From assembly GCA_034766995.1 (NCBI GenBank), contig CM068317.1, positions 26,287,501 through 26,351,500 on the forward strand: 64,000 nucleotides of DNA, read 5' to 3'. The position numbers were made by a program, and so were the translations under genes. This document shows positions 11,293 through 22,080 of the stretch, piece by piece; within the stretch, counting starts at the first letter, position 1, and the number at the start of each line of letters is the position of its first letter. The notes under the pieces were generated by a model that was not told the origin of the DNA, made no database searches, and saw nothing but the letters and a program-made list of their open reading frames with translations. This DNA is from Acanthacorydalis orientalis. Taxonomy: Eukaryota; Arthropoda; Insecta; Megaloptera; Corydalidae.

Positions 11293-11925
11293 AGAGTGAA
11301 TGTTAAATCATATTTAAAAAGTATCGGATTTTAGTTTTTCTTGTAAATTATTGCAAACTGGATTTTTCGGCTTCGATTATTAAAAAATCAAGGTGGCTTC
11401 TGCCTTAAAATTCAACATTCGAAGATGTTTTAATTTTATAACTGACAATAATGGCTGATTTTCGGTGAAAAATATTATTTCATTTATTCCAAAAAAGCTC
11501 TATGCCTATTTTGTTTAAAAATATTAAACATTTTTTCCTCAAAAAATATATCAATCAATTCATACCATCGAGAAGTTCCTTTTTATTGAGAATTTTTCTA
11601 TCATGATATTTTTTAATGTACTTTTTTATGTTTGTACTCTAATAAGTTGTTTATTGAATTTTACTGACGGACAAATTTGATTCTTTCTTTTTAAATTGGC
11701 TGTTTAATGATTGATAGATGCATTTAATTTTATCATTTTATTGCTAATAGTCGACAGTACGTAACCCCTTATTTTTATTGTTTACCACATATTTGAAACT
11801 TCGTGAGTGGCTTCATTTTGACGAGTCTACCACACACTTTTCCTCCGCGAAAATTCTCGGTAACGCTGCGTTTTCAAGTTAGATTTCAGAGAATCAAAGC
11901 CGCAATTATTTTCCTTATTAAGCTA

Positions 11926-11958
<33 letters not shown>

Positions 11959-12765
11959 ATTTCCTCTTTGGTTATTTTGGGATATATTATTTTACATTTA
12001 TGAACATCTGTAAGAATATTTTTCATTTCAGTAAAAAGTTACAAAAAAATAAATTAATTTCTTTATCTTTCTTGTTGTTTTCTAGACCACTAAACTTACC
12101 AAACAATTACATCAAGGAAAAAAAATGTATTTAGTAAGTTAAATTAGATTAAATCTATGGCATCTGAGTCGTTTAAATTTACTGTTACATTTGGTAATAA
12201 CTCTTAGAAGTTTCCAAACTAGCATACCTACAATACTACGTGAATTAATTTTGTATCGATTCATAATAAAACTTCTATTATAAGACAATGAGAAAATCGA
12301 AGTTTCGAAAAAACATTATCGTACATATCTGTACATGATTTGGTTTAGTAGTCCTTTCGTAGTTTCATTTTATCGGATTCATTGTAACGGTTTATTGGCA
12401 TTTATGTGATTTTAATGAGGAAATGCGGTTAAAATTACGATCTGTTGATAATTTGCTACGTGAAAAGATTTCGATTCGTATAAGGAAATCGTGCTATTGC
12501 AGCCGCTCGATTGTATCTAATTTTAACTAAAATCTTCTTGTTTACAAATATGTGTCACATGCCACTAGTGTCACTGATAGCAATAACATTTTGTGTAAGT
12601 GTAACTGATTTAGCATCCAAATGATTTCATTAGAATATTTGGAAATTCATTATAATAAATGTGATTTATAATTATTTGCTGTAGGAAAATAAATAATTTT
12701 GAAAATGATTAAAATATAAAAAAATATATAAAAAAATGATAATTTTTCATTTCAACTGTCACGGA

Positions 12766-12768
<3 letters not shown>
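11293..12768. other. AT-rich sequence, nothing recognised
   Basis: Contains a short TA run at 11931-11952. No coding, transposon or RNA signal that I can support. Confidence 0.4.

Positions 12769-12800
<32 letters not shown>
12769..12800. repeat. (TA)n microsatellite
   Basis: Pure TA run of about 32 bp. Confidence 0.9.
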
Positions 12801-12803
<3 letters not shown>

Positions 12804-12853
12804 TGTATAAATTTATCTTTTAATAATACTTTGATTGCGAAATTTTTATTTAA

Positions 12854-13574
12854 ACGGCTTGCATAAGTTTGGACTTTTGGAAAAATCGATTTTTGTTTTT
12901 TTTTTCAGATATTATCAAAGCTTAAAGTCTTAAGTTTTATTAACAAAAAGAATTTTATCAAAATTACAAAAATTCCCTAAGATACAGCGATTTTAGTGGA
13001 GGCGGTTCGCAGCGGGACAGGGTTTAGCCCGAGCGCTCGTTTTTTTTTCTCAAAACTATACTTTTCAAAACTCTGTACATCATATCTCAAAAATTATTCA
13101 TCCGATTGGCTTAAAATTTTGACTGAATATTGTTAATAATATTCTCTATCGAGCGACCGGATGGTTATTTTGATATGATTTTCCATTTGTTAATAATAAA
13201 CAATTAAGTGGGTAAAAATCGACTTTTTTCAAACGGCTGTCATTTTTGCAATTTTCAAAAGTATCCACTTATATCAGAGTTTTTACATTATATTATAAGA
13301 ACATTATTTTGTTAAGAATTTTCATTATATTAAGAACATTAGTTTGTTCGGTGAAATCGTGTATACCAGTTAGCTATGCTGATTTTTAAGATGCTGTCTT
13401 TTAATTTACTTATATCTTCATAATTAGTAAAAAAATTTCAAAAAAAAATGAAGAGAGCTTGTGCAGAACATGTATTTAATGTGTACAAAATTTAAAACCT
13501 ACACCCATTAATACCCACGTAATTTTTTTTTATCAAAAATAGTACTAATCGAACGACAAGCTTATGCAAGCCTC
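12854..13574. mobile_element. TTAA-flanked non-autonomous DNA element, type 1
   Basis: TTAA borders both sides (12850-12853 and 13575-13578). The ends are inverted repeats: GGCTTGCATAAGTTTG on the left and GGCTTGCATAAGCTTG on the right when reversed, each two bases inside TTAA. The 721-bp interior has no coding capacity. It holds poly-T and poly-A tracts and a GC-rich patch near 12995-13045. TTAA targets are typical of piggyBac-like and Sola3-type elements. The ends do not resemble the ACTAG or CCC types elsewhere in this window, so I leave the superfamily open. Confidence 0.65.
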
Positions 13575-13857
13575 TTAAAGTATTGTTAATAAAATAGTTA
13601 TTATAACTTTTTAAAGACTGTTCAGTCTACTGTAGGAACTTTTTTAGTAGAATTAATTCTATAGACGAAAAGGAGTACTAAATATAAAATACATTTATAA
13701 TCAAAATAATAATAATGTAAGCTATTATATCAACTGTGGACTTATTAGCTGTATTTGGCATGTATTATTTCAGAGCAAATATATTTTATCTGAACAAGAA
13801 ATGGGTAAAAGGTGAATGTCTGTCAAAAAAATCAACTTTGAAATAATTATATATATA
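13575..13857. other. Short AT-rich spacer
   Basis: No feature seen. Ends in a TA run that served as mariner target. Confidence 0.4.
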
Positions 13858-13859
13858 TA

Positions 13860-15140
13860 TTAGGTTATGAAATATCCGATTTCCTTAAGTAATAAGTTTG
13901 ATAGCTGCCATCTCTGAAATTTCATTATGATTGTCATTTTCTTTTCATTTTTTTTTTATTGTGATGATATACATTCTCATTCTTTTAAACGCACGTTTTA
14001 GCTTGTGTTTAATATTCAATTAATTTTTAAGTCAATTTTTGTGAAAGCATGAATAAGATAAAAATTCGATTTATTGTTAAATATGAATTCCGTCGTGGAA
14101 GGAATGCAAATCAGACAGACCGAAATATAAACAAAGTGTTTGGGAAGGATGTGGATAACAATAAACGCACAGTACGTCGATGGTAGATGAGTCCCATTCT
14201 GGTGATTTTTACCTTGAAAATGAGCCACGTGGGCGACCTGAGACCAACGTGGATAATGATGAGCTGGAAGCTGTAGTCGAAGCGAATCCATTTCAAACTA
14301 CGCGTGAATTATCATCATGGTTTGATGTTACCATTTCAACAATTCTGAATCATGTGAAACAAATCGGCAAGGTAAATAAGCTGGATAGATGGGTTCCGCA
14401 TGAATTAAATGAGCATCAGAAGAGAAACTGCCGCGAAGCTTATCTTTCTTTGCTGTCACGACATGAGATGAAACATTTATACACCGTATTGTTACATGTG
14501 ATGAAAAATAAATTCATTTTGACAATCACAAGCGTTTAGCACAAAGATTGGATAAAGATGAAGCGCCGAAACACAGTCCGAAACTGAATATTCATCAAAA
14601 ACAACTAACGGTGTCTTTTTGGTGGTACAGCGTTGGTGTTATCTACTACAGCTTCATGAATCCTGATCAGTCGATAACAGTGAATGTATACTGCAATCAA
14701 TTGAACGAAATGATGAGGATGCTTGCGATTAAACACCGGACATTGATCAGTAGAGACAGGCTAATCCTCTTGCAAGACAACGCTTGACCACATGTGGTAG
14801 AAACAACGCTGCTTAAACTATAGGAGCTGGAATTGGACAGTATGTCATCCACCGTATTCACCAGACCTTGCACCATCTGACTACCACTTCTTCTAGGTAT
14901 TGGACCACTTCTTGTAAGGAAAACTATTCAATTCCCAATAAGCTGTGGAAAACGTCTTTTGAAATTTCATCACCATCCGCTCCCCAGGCTTCTTCGCTGC
15001 TGCCGTAATCAAGCTGTCTTTAAGATGGTAAAGCTGTGTCGATAGTTTAGGTGTATACTTTGATTAATTGTATTACTTCTTGTTTGAGACATAATAAACT
15101 AAACTTTTGATTCGAAATCGGACATTTCATATTTAGTGAC

Positions 15141-15144
<4 letters not shown>
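13860..15144 (+). mobile_element. Cecropia-type mariner, nearly full length, inactivated
   Basis: Length 1285 bp between TA dinucleotides, inside (TA) runs. Left end TTAGGTTATGAAATATCC; the right end reversed begins TTAGGTCACTAAATATG and continues GAAATGTCCGATTTC, so the left end seems to have lost about 11 bp. The transposase starts at 14049 (MNKIKIRFIVKYEFRRGRN), hits a stop after KRTVRRW and continues in another frame from 14180 with RGRPETNVDNDELEAVVEAN, the helix-turn-helix and WVPHELNEHQKRNCREAYL. The frame at 14548-14787 holds DKDEAPKHSPKLNIHQKQL and LLQDNA, directly followed by a stop. The third catalytic region survives only as fragments. At least three lesions. Confidence 0.85.
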
Positions 15145-15215
<71 letters not shown>

Positions 15216-15483
15216 GTATGTGTGTGTGTTTGTTAAGTGATAATGCTGATATTTTATTACTTTTAACATAATTTAAATTTATAAGTAGATAATCTGACCA
15301 AAAAATCTCAATAACCAAACTAAAGATATTCTGAACGAAAAGGAGAAATCGGTTTTTGAATATGTACATGTATAATATATTTAGATATATGAATATGTCT
15401 CTCTCCCCTTCTCTTTCTTTCTTTCTTTCTCTCTTTATCTCCCTCTCTCTCTCTCTCTCTATATATATATGTATATATGTATG

Positions 15484-15514
<31 letters not shown>

Positions 15515-15694
15515 GTTTATTAAGTGATAATGCTGATATTTTATTATTTTTAAAATAATTTAAATTTATAAGTAAAGACAATCTGGCTAAAAATCTCAAT
15601 AATCAAATTAAAGATAATCTGAACGAAAAGTAGAAATTGATTTTTGAATATGTACAATATATTTGGATATATGAATTTGTCTCTCTCTCCTTCA

Positions 15695-15779
<85 letters not shown>

Positions 15780-15989
15780 CGTTTATTAAGTGATATTGCT
15801 GATATTTTATTATTTTTAAAATAATTTAAATTTATAAGTAAAGATAATGTAGCCAAGAAAGCTCAATAACCAAACTAAAGATAATCTGAACGAAAAGTAG
15901 AAATTGGTTCTTGAATATGTACATATATATTTGGATATATGAATTTGTCTCTCTCCTTCTCTTTCTCTCTTTCTATCTCTCTCTCTCTA

Positions 15990-16025
<36 letters not shown>

Positions 16026-16249
16026 TGTGTGTGTTTCTTAAATGATAATCCTGATATTTTATTATTTTTAACATAATTTAAATTTGTAAGTAAAGATAAT
16101 CTGACTAAAAAAATGTCAATAACCAAACTAAAGATAACCTGAACGAAGAGTAGAAATTGATTTTTGAATATACACATATATAATATATTTGGATATATAA
16201 ATATGTCTCGCTCTCATTCTCTTTCTCTCACTCACTCTCTCTCTCTCTC

Positions 16250-16315
<66 letters not shown>

Positions 16316-16560
16316 CATACATGTATGTGTGTGTGTTCATTAAGTGATAATGCTGATATTTTATTATTTTTAATATAATTTAAATTTATAAGTAAAGATA
16401 ATCTAGCCAAAAAAGCTCAATAACCAAACTAAAGAAAATCTGAACGAAAAGTAGAAATCGGTTCTTGAATATGTACATATATAATATATTTGGATATATG
16501 AATATGTCTCTCCTTCTCTTTCTCTTTCCCTCTCTCTCTCTCTCTATATATATATATACA
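15145..16560. repeat. Tandem array, five units of (TA)n + core + (TC)n
   Basis: Five copies of a unit made of a TA run, GTGTGT, a core of about 165 bp beginning TTAAGTGATAATGCTGATA, and a pyrimidine run (CTCTCT). Cores start near 15232, 15520, 15786, 16037 and 16340, giving periods of about 250-300 bp. The copies differ by scattered substitutions and mainly by microsatellite length. The core includes AAACTAAAGATAATCTGAACG and ends at GAATATGTACATATATAATA. Minus-strand open frames across it are repetitive shadows. The same core occurs in opposite orientation at 42440-43040. Confidence 0.85.
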
Positions 16561-17589
16561 TATATATTGCGTATTATATGTATGTGTAATAATGTTTGTG
16601 TATATGTTTTTAATGTATATTCGTGTATGCACAAGTCCATGTCAAAAACATAATGTGTGCGCCGTAATGGTGTATGTAGCCGCACATGAATCTGTAATCG
16701 TTGTATTTCTCTCCCTACGCGAAGTGAGCTAAACATCATCATAATAGTGATATTGTAGATTGTCGGGAAAATCAGCCGACTGTGAAATATATACTGCAAA
16801 ATATTCATTTATTCATTTACAGAGGGAGTCGGAGCTGGCCGTCCGACGTCAAGGCGTACGCAAACGCGTGCGATTCAATTACACACTTCATTCAAAACAC
16901 ACGAACTATACGTTTCTTATATATCTTATCAAGAGCTTTCATCATGTCGTATGTCGTACAGAGTGAAAGAATTTTTTTTCGTATTCATGTTTGGACATGA
17001 ATCGATTTAGATTCACTTTGGGGTGCAGTCGAGTGTTTCAAAACGAGGCATTTGTGTGCGAAAATTGTTTTATACGCCGGCACGTGATGAATCTTTGAAC
17101 GAGCGCGATATAAATTGATATTTTCGATATTAATTATTATTTGTTTTGTTTTACTGTTTTTTTTTTTAAAAAAAAACAAGAAAATACTGCCAGAGTTTTA
17201 AAATATGAGATGAATTCGATAACAGAAAAGAAAATAACTAGAAAAATAAAAAACAGTTGTCAAACTGAATAATAAATGTAGCTTCACATGTAATTAATTT
17301 CAAAATTTTGGAAATATTTTTGAGACAATATTATGAAAAGAATAGAAGAACTCAAATGAAAAGTAAAAAAACCCACAAAATTGAAAATAATTGTGAATTT
17401 TTAAAAAAAATTCGAAAGAGCTTTGAATGTTTTTGAATTTAACCTTATAATAAAAGAGTTATAAAGACAAAAATATGAATGCAAGTTCGATTTGTTAAAT
17501 TTTAATTGAACAATCAAATTTTAATTTAATTTTATATCAGTCATTATAAATTGAATAGAGTATTGAAAATTTTTTAAAAATTGTTTCAT
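16561..17589. other. Unique-looking sequence with CpG-rich segment
   Basis: 16650-17110 has more GC and CpG than its neighbours and no similarity to the mobile elements here. A pyrimidine-poor acceptor-like CATTTACAG precedes a 46-codon stretch at 16821-16966, but no exon can be supported. 17160-17590 is plain AT-rich DNA. Confidence 0.35.
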
Positions 17590-18113
17590 TATTAGGATGG
17601 TGCAAAAATAATTGCGGTTTTTACATATCGAGTATAAAGACGAATTTATCAGTTAAATATTATATTTATTAATCAAAATAAAGACCACTGGCCTGTATAC
17701 ATTTCTCCCAACGGGAAACAAGTTTGTTTATTCCTACAAGATAGAATTCTGAAGTCCTAGAATTATCGAATTCATCTAAAGGGCTTTGAGATGATGCTTG
17801 AACTTTGAAGACCTTCTTGGGTAGGAAATTAAACAAATGTTAAAAAAAAGATAATCTGTCGGAGACAGATCCGGAGAATAAGATGGGTGAGGTAAGGTTT
17901 CATAATCCAGTTCATTTAATTTTTTTAAAGTCATTTGTGGAACGTGTGGTTGTATATTGTCATGAAGAAGAATTGGTCCTCTTCTATTGACTCATGCTAA
18001 CTGTAAACCATGCAAATTCTCATGCATTTTTTTTCAATTTCCTGACAAAATTTTTCTGCTGTTATTGTTTCATCAGGATTTAAGAAGTTATAGTGAATGG
18101 TGCCACTTGCCGA

Positions 18114-18431
18114 TCACCAAACAGAGACCATAATTTTTTTTTCTTGAAGCTTCAGTTTAGAAAACTGTTTTGGTGCTTCTCGTTGGTCTAGCAACTCTGA
18201 TGAACGTTTCAGATTGTTGCAGAGAATCCACTTTTCATCAAATGTAACTATGCGATCAAGAAAGGGACCATTTTTCTTACGAAAAAGAAGGGCAGAGCAG
18301 ACTTCGTATCGCCGAATTGCTTGATGTTCGTTTAGTTCACACGGCACCCATTTATCCAGCTTTTTTGTTTTTTCAATTAGGCTCAAATGTCGAACAACTG
18401 TTGAATGATCCACATTGAGTTCTTCTGCCAC
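18114..18431 (-). pseudogene. Mariner transposase fragment (second HTH to DEKWI)
   Basis: A 105-codon open stretch of the transposase of the surrounding element. It holds the second helix-turn-helix, the interdomain WVPxEL linker (here WVPCEL) and the first catalytic Asp. The reading frame ends at VSVW, where the family normally continues WSASGLIHYNFLNPGETI; that part follows in another frame. Not translatable as a complete enzyme. Confidence 0.8.
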
Positions 18432-18475
18432 CTCTTGAGTGGTTTTACGTGGGCCTGCTTCTATAATGGTTCTTA

Positions 18476-18564
18476 GTTGGTTGGTTATTAAGATTTTATG
18501 GCACTTCGACAGCTAAGGTCATTAGCGCCAGAATATAAATTATAATTAAAAAACACACCCCTTA
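18476..18564 (-). mobile_element. Hairpin retroposon, copy 1 (89 bp)
   Basis: Inserted in the mariner between two exact copies of TATAATGGTTCTTA (18462-18475 and 18565-18578). Read on the minus strand it starts AAGGGGTGTGTTTTTT, passes an AT-rich stretch, then has a GGCGCT...AGTGCC stem with an 18-nt loop, ATAAAATCTTAATAACC and the tail AACCAAC. Related copies are at 27878-27934 and 33442-33735. The target duplications and repeat tail point to reverse transcription of a short RNA. I do not recognise the parent element. Confidence 0.75.
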
Positions 18565-19004
18565 TATAATGGTTCTTAAATCATTATTGTATATAGCCGA
18601 ATGATATACACGACCCTCCTCATCATCAAGACTTTCGTTTCGATTATGAAATTTTTGGAACCAGTGTTAATCTATGCGTTCACTAAATGACTCTTCGCTA
18701 AAAACAAATTTTATATTTCGAGCATTTTCTTTTGCTTTACGTCCCAATTTAAACTCATACAACAAAATCTCGCGAATTTATTTTTTTCCATGACTAATCT
18801 AAGAGGTTCTATCCAAAAATACTAAAGAATGAAAACAATAGATATGAGCTGAAGTCAGTAGTGCTAATTTTATTGTTCACAATGATGTATCACATGGCTA
18901 TAACAAAAGATAACGGTAATTAGAAAAATCGGTGCCAAACATAAAATGATGAAAACCGCAATTATTTTTGCATTAACTTAATAATATTCTTAGTTCATAA
19001 AAGG

Positions 19005-19395
19005 AAAAGAATAAATAATGAGTGGACCAAGAGAATCTACACAAGTGGTAGATCCTTCTCCAGGCTCCTGGTGCGAATTGTCAGGACATGGGAGACTAAG
19101 CTACCACGAACAAGGCCAAAAGACGGACGGGAAGTGTAGATGGTGTGGGGGACCCCCATTCACCTCGCGGAATGTCCGGCATGGGTCAATTTAAGGCGAC
19201 GATGGTTTGGGGAGTTTCTCTTCACCGCGGCCGAACTAGGGTCTATAAACTCGGACAGGTTGATAGGCTTCTGGAAGGAAGCGAGACTTCCCGAGTAGTT
19301 TTGATCAGCCGAGGGAAGGCATAATGGTCTTCGAGTCTAAGTGCCGGGAGGTAAGATAGCTTCCTCCCCACTCAAACATAATCTATCTATATCTA
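19005..19395 (+). mobile_element. LINE 3' end, second copy with target duplication
   Basis: Flanked by TAGTTCATAAAAGG (18991-19004) and TAGTCCATAAAAGG (19396-19409), a 14-bp target duplication with one difference. After an A-rich start it begins at the same TGGACCAA as the copy at 7346, and it encodes the same C-terminal knuckle region with lesions near 19140-19160. The tail is ATAATCTATCTATATCTA. Total length (391 bp) is almost that of the first copy (396 bp). Confidence 0.8.
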
Positions 19396-19596
19396 TAGTC
19401 CATAAAAGGGATATCAATGCATTTTTTAGTGAAACTATCAAGAAAGGAGTGTTTTAAAGTAGCAAATTTTCATTCTTAAAGAAACCAAAAAATGTTTTAC
19501 TGACCGAAAATGTTCAATAATTGATTACCGATTATTTTTTAATGTTGCTGATACCCATTTTAATGACGATATCTATAATAATCAAATACGTTAATA

Positions 19597-20128
19597 TTAG
19601 GTTGGTAGGAAAATAATTGCGGTTTATGACCTTCAAATTCATGTACATTTTTGTCAGCTAGCTGTTTTAAGTGGTTCAGAACTGTCGGATGACTAACGCC
19701 TAACTATTGTACAAGCTCTAGAATTATCGACCGTGGTTCTGATTCAACTAACGCCTTCAGTTGGTTGTTATGAATTGAAAAACGACGCCTGCGACTTTCT
19801 TCATCTTCAAGGCTCTTGTCTCCAGCATTTTTGGAACCATAATTGCACTGTACGTTCCTTAACAGTACCCACACCAAAAGGATCGTTCAGTTTACGAGCA
19901 GTTTCTTCTACTTTACCATCCTTTTTCAAGTCGTACAAAAAATTGCCCTTATTTGCTTCTTTTCCATCTTTAATTCAATAGTACAACTTGTAGCACAAAT
20001 TTAATAATAAAACCAAAATCGAATTTGAAACGATATTCACATGAACACGATGAAATTACACTTTCATTGAAAAAAATTAAGGTTATGATTCAGAAAACAA
20101 ATAAGAAATTATTTTCCTACAAACCTAA
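19597..20128 (-). mobile_element. Mariner deletion derivative, second copy
   Basis: Ends TTAGGTTGGTAGGAAAA and the complement at 20107-20128, each next to TA (19595-19596, 20129-20130). The minus strand keeps the transposase start near 19970 (MEKKQIRAIF-like, frameshifted) and the helix-turn-helix near 19680-19760; the entire catalytic part is missing. Length 532 bp, close to 548 bp for the copy at 411. The deletion joins the same part of the gene (just after the DHLKQL-like helix) to the 3' end. The frame 19733-19981 is an antisense shadow. Confidence 0.8.
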
Positions 20129-20130
20129 TA

Positions 20131-22055
20131 TATCACAAAATCAAATATATAAAATCATAATTAGCTACTAATATATATTTGATGAGAATTTCATAATTTG
20201 CAGGATCTTGAAATAGATATATTTTATTAAAAAAATATATAAACTATAGAAAATCATTGCTCTGAGTATACTAAAAATAAATTGAATGACGTTTAATATT
20301 TTTACGAACATTATTACCTTTTCATAAAATTATTTAAGATGTCTGCCGCAATCCGAAAATTACACATCTCGAAAATATTTAAAATGAAAAACATGTAATG
20401 TTTCTAAATGAAACATAGTCACATCGTACATAAGGAATTAGGTACCATTAATGTTATTAATTTTATTCCGTAAGGGTACACTGTCTTCATTACTGAAACA
20501 CGGTAAGTACTTTTTTTCCAACTTCTTGCCATCACTCTCGAAATATCCGTAATGATATCTTTCTAGATCGATCAAAATTTGTTTGTTTCGAAACCTAATG
20601 TGTTTCTATGATCGTCGAGCACTGTGTATATATTTGAATACTTTTTATATAGAAAGTGGTACGACACAAATCGCGCCATAATAGTGCTATCGATATTATG
20701 CAAACGGAGTCTTTTTTTCGTGTAGAATCGTCTAAATCGTAAACCAAATTCTAGAAGCATCTTCGTTTTGTGAATCCGTAATAAATAATGGTTACAAATT
20801 CTTTTATCGTCTCTACATTCTCTTTAATTAAACTGGTTTAGAAAGTATCTCAAATCAGAAAAAATTCGTCGCTGATAAACACCGTATTTTCTAATCCTAG
20901 TCGTTTTTATATTCTAATTTCAAAGATACATTCATTGCACTACTTAGTTATGTTCATTAGAAACAGTTTTAAAATATAAATTATTGTAATCATTTCGTTT
21001 TATAAATTTTATTTATTTTTAATAAAATACAGTTACTCGATTACACATTAATTAAGAAATTTGAAACGATATTAATAAGTCATAATTGTTGATATTTAAA
21101 AATGCTTCATTGGAAAATAAAAAAAAACGTTGATCGTTTCTCTAACATGTTGAGATTTATTTGCTTTAAAATCAGTGTTAATTCTGTATATGTTTTTTCA
21201 CTTAATCAACGAACACACATACATTTTCCTGTTTTATAAAAAAGGAAACAGTTCTTTCCTGTACAATGACTTGCGATAAAGTACAAAAAGTATCTGTGAG
21301 TTCAAGACAAAAAAGCATGAAATAAACATAATGGAAATTAATTATTTTTTCATCACTTTTGCAGTTCTGTCCTTCATAACAAACATAGATATATCGTAAT
21401 ATTACTTACACTTTTAATGTTATTTATACTTTTCACAAACGAACAAACAATGTGAACTTTACAGTTTCTGCTGATGCTGAGCAAGATCCATGCATAACAG
21501 CAAAATCATGTTAATTATATATAAAAGTAGACAATCAGACACAGTCCGTAAATCTATTAAAGTACAGTTAACAATCGTTGAATATTTTAATAAAATATTC
21601 TTTCTATTCTATCAGGAATATCAATTAATTTGTGATAGTGGATTTAACTGTAATTATATATTATAATTGTGGGATATCAATATGTTTTTGTTTAATTGCA
21701 ATTCTCAGTAAACACATTTAAATTTGTTTCTTTTTCATTCGTTTGATCTGCCGATCGTCTTTGTTCTGCTGAACCATACGAGTCTGTCTTTTTCAATTAG
21801 TTTCGGCTCATGCGTCATCTTCAGATAGCTGCCAATAAGGTTTTATTGATATTTTTGTATTTGTTATTGTTTCTTTTAATTTTCGATTCGATATTATATG
21901 TTCAGTTATATTTGAAACTTTTATTCAATATACATTTTTCTCATGTGTACAGTTTGAGTGATGTTGAATATCTATGCCTTTATAAAATTTGTCATTGTTT
22001 TGTATTCATTGATTTGGTTCATATGTTTATTTAATGCCTTTGTTTATTATTTAAT
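20131..22055. other. AT-rich sequence, nothing coding recognised
   Basis: Plain AT-rich DNA. A short segment at 21785-21835 resembles 24421-24470 (both contain TTAGTTT.GGCT followed by TCTTCAGAT and GCCA), perhaps remains of one repeat family. Confidence 0.4.
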
Positions 22056-22080
22056 ATATATATATATATATATATACATA

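Larger units (their letters stand above)
17592..18981 (-). mobile_element. Cecropia-type mariner with nested hairpin retroposon
   Basis: Ends TTAGGATGGTGCAAAA (left) and its decayed complement at 18960-18981, both next to TA. Removing the 89-bp insertion and its 14-bp target copy leaves 1287 bp, the expected full length. The minus strand encodes the transposase. 18114-18431 is open: helix-turn-helix (EELNVDHSTVVRHLSLIEKT), WVPCELNEHQ and the first catalytic Asp in IVTFDEKWIL. Downstream, across frameshifts, LLHDNIQPHV and YSPDLSPTDY carry Asp 2 and Asp 3 with 34 residues between. Closest relatives in the window are 28390-29135 and 38883-40586. Confidence 0.85.

Noticed and set aside
15145..16560. 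Regular spacing suggested a CRISPR-like array
   Set aside because: Animal nuclear DNA; units of 250-300 bp with microsatellite spacers, not short direct repeats with unique spacers.
16760..16966. Possible exon after CATTTACAG
   Set aside because: Short, no conserved motif, weak acceptor and no matching donor with a continuing frame.
21785..21835. Hammerhead-ribozyme-like CTGAAGA ... CGAAAC on the minus strand, as in Penelope-type elements
   Set aside because: The bases between the two core parts do not form stem II, and the copy at 24421-24470 has CAAAAC in place of CGAAAC.
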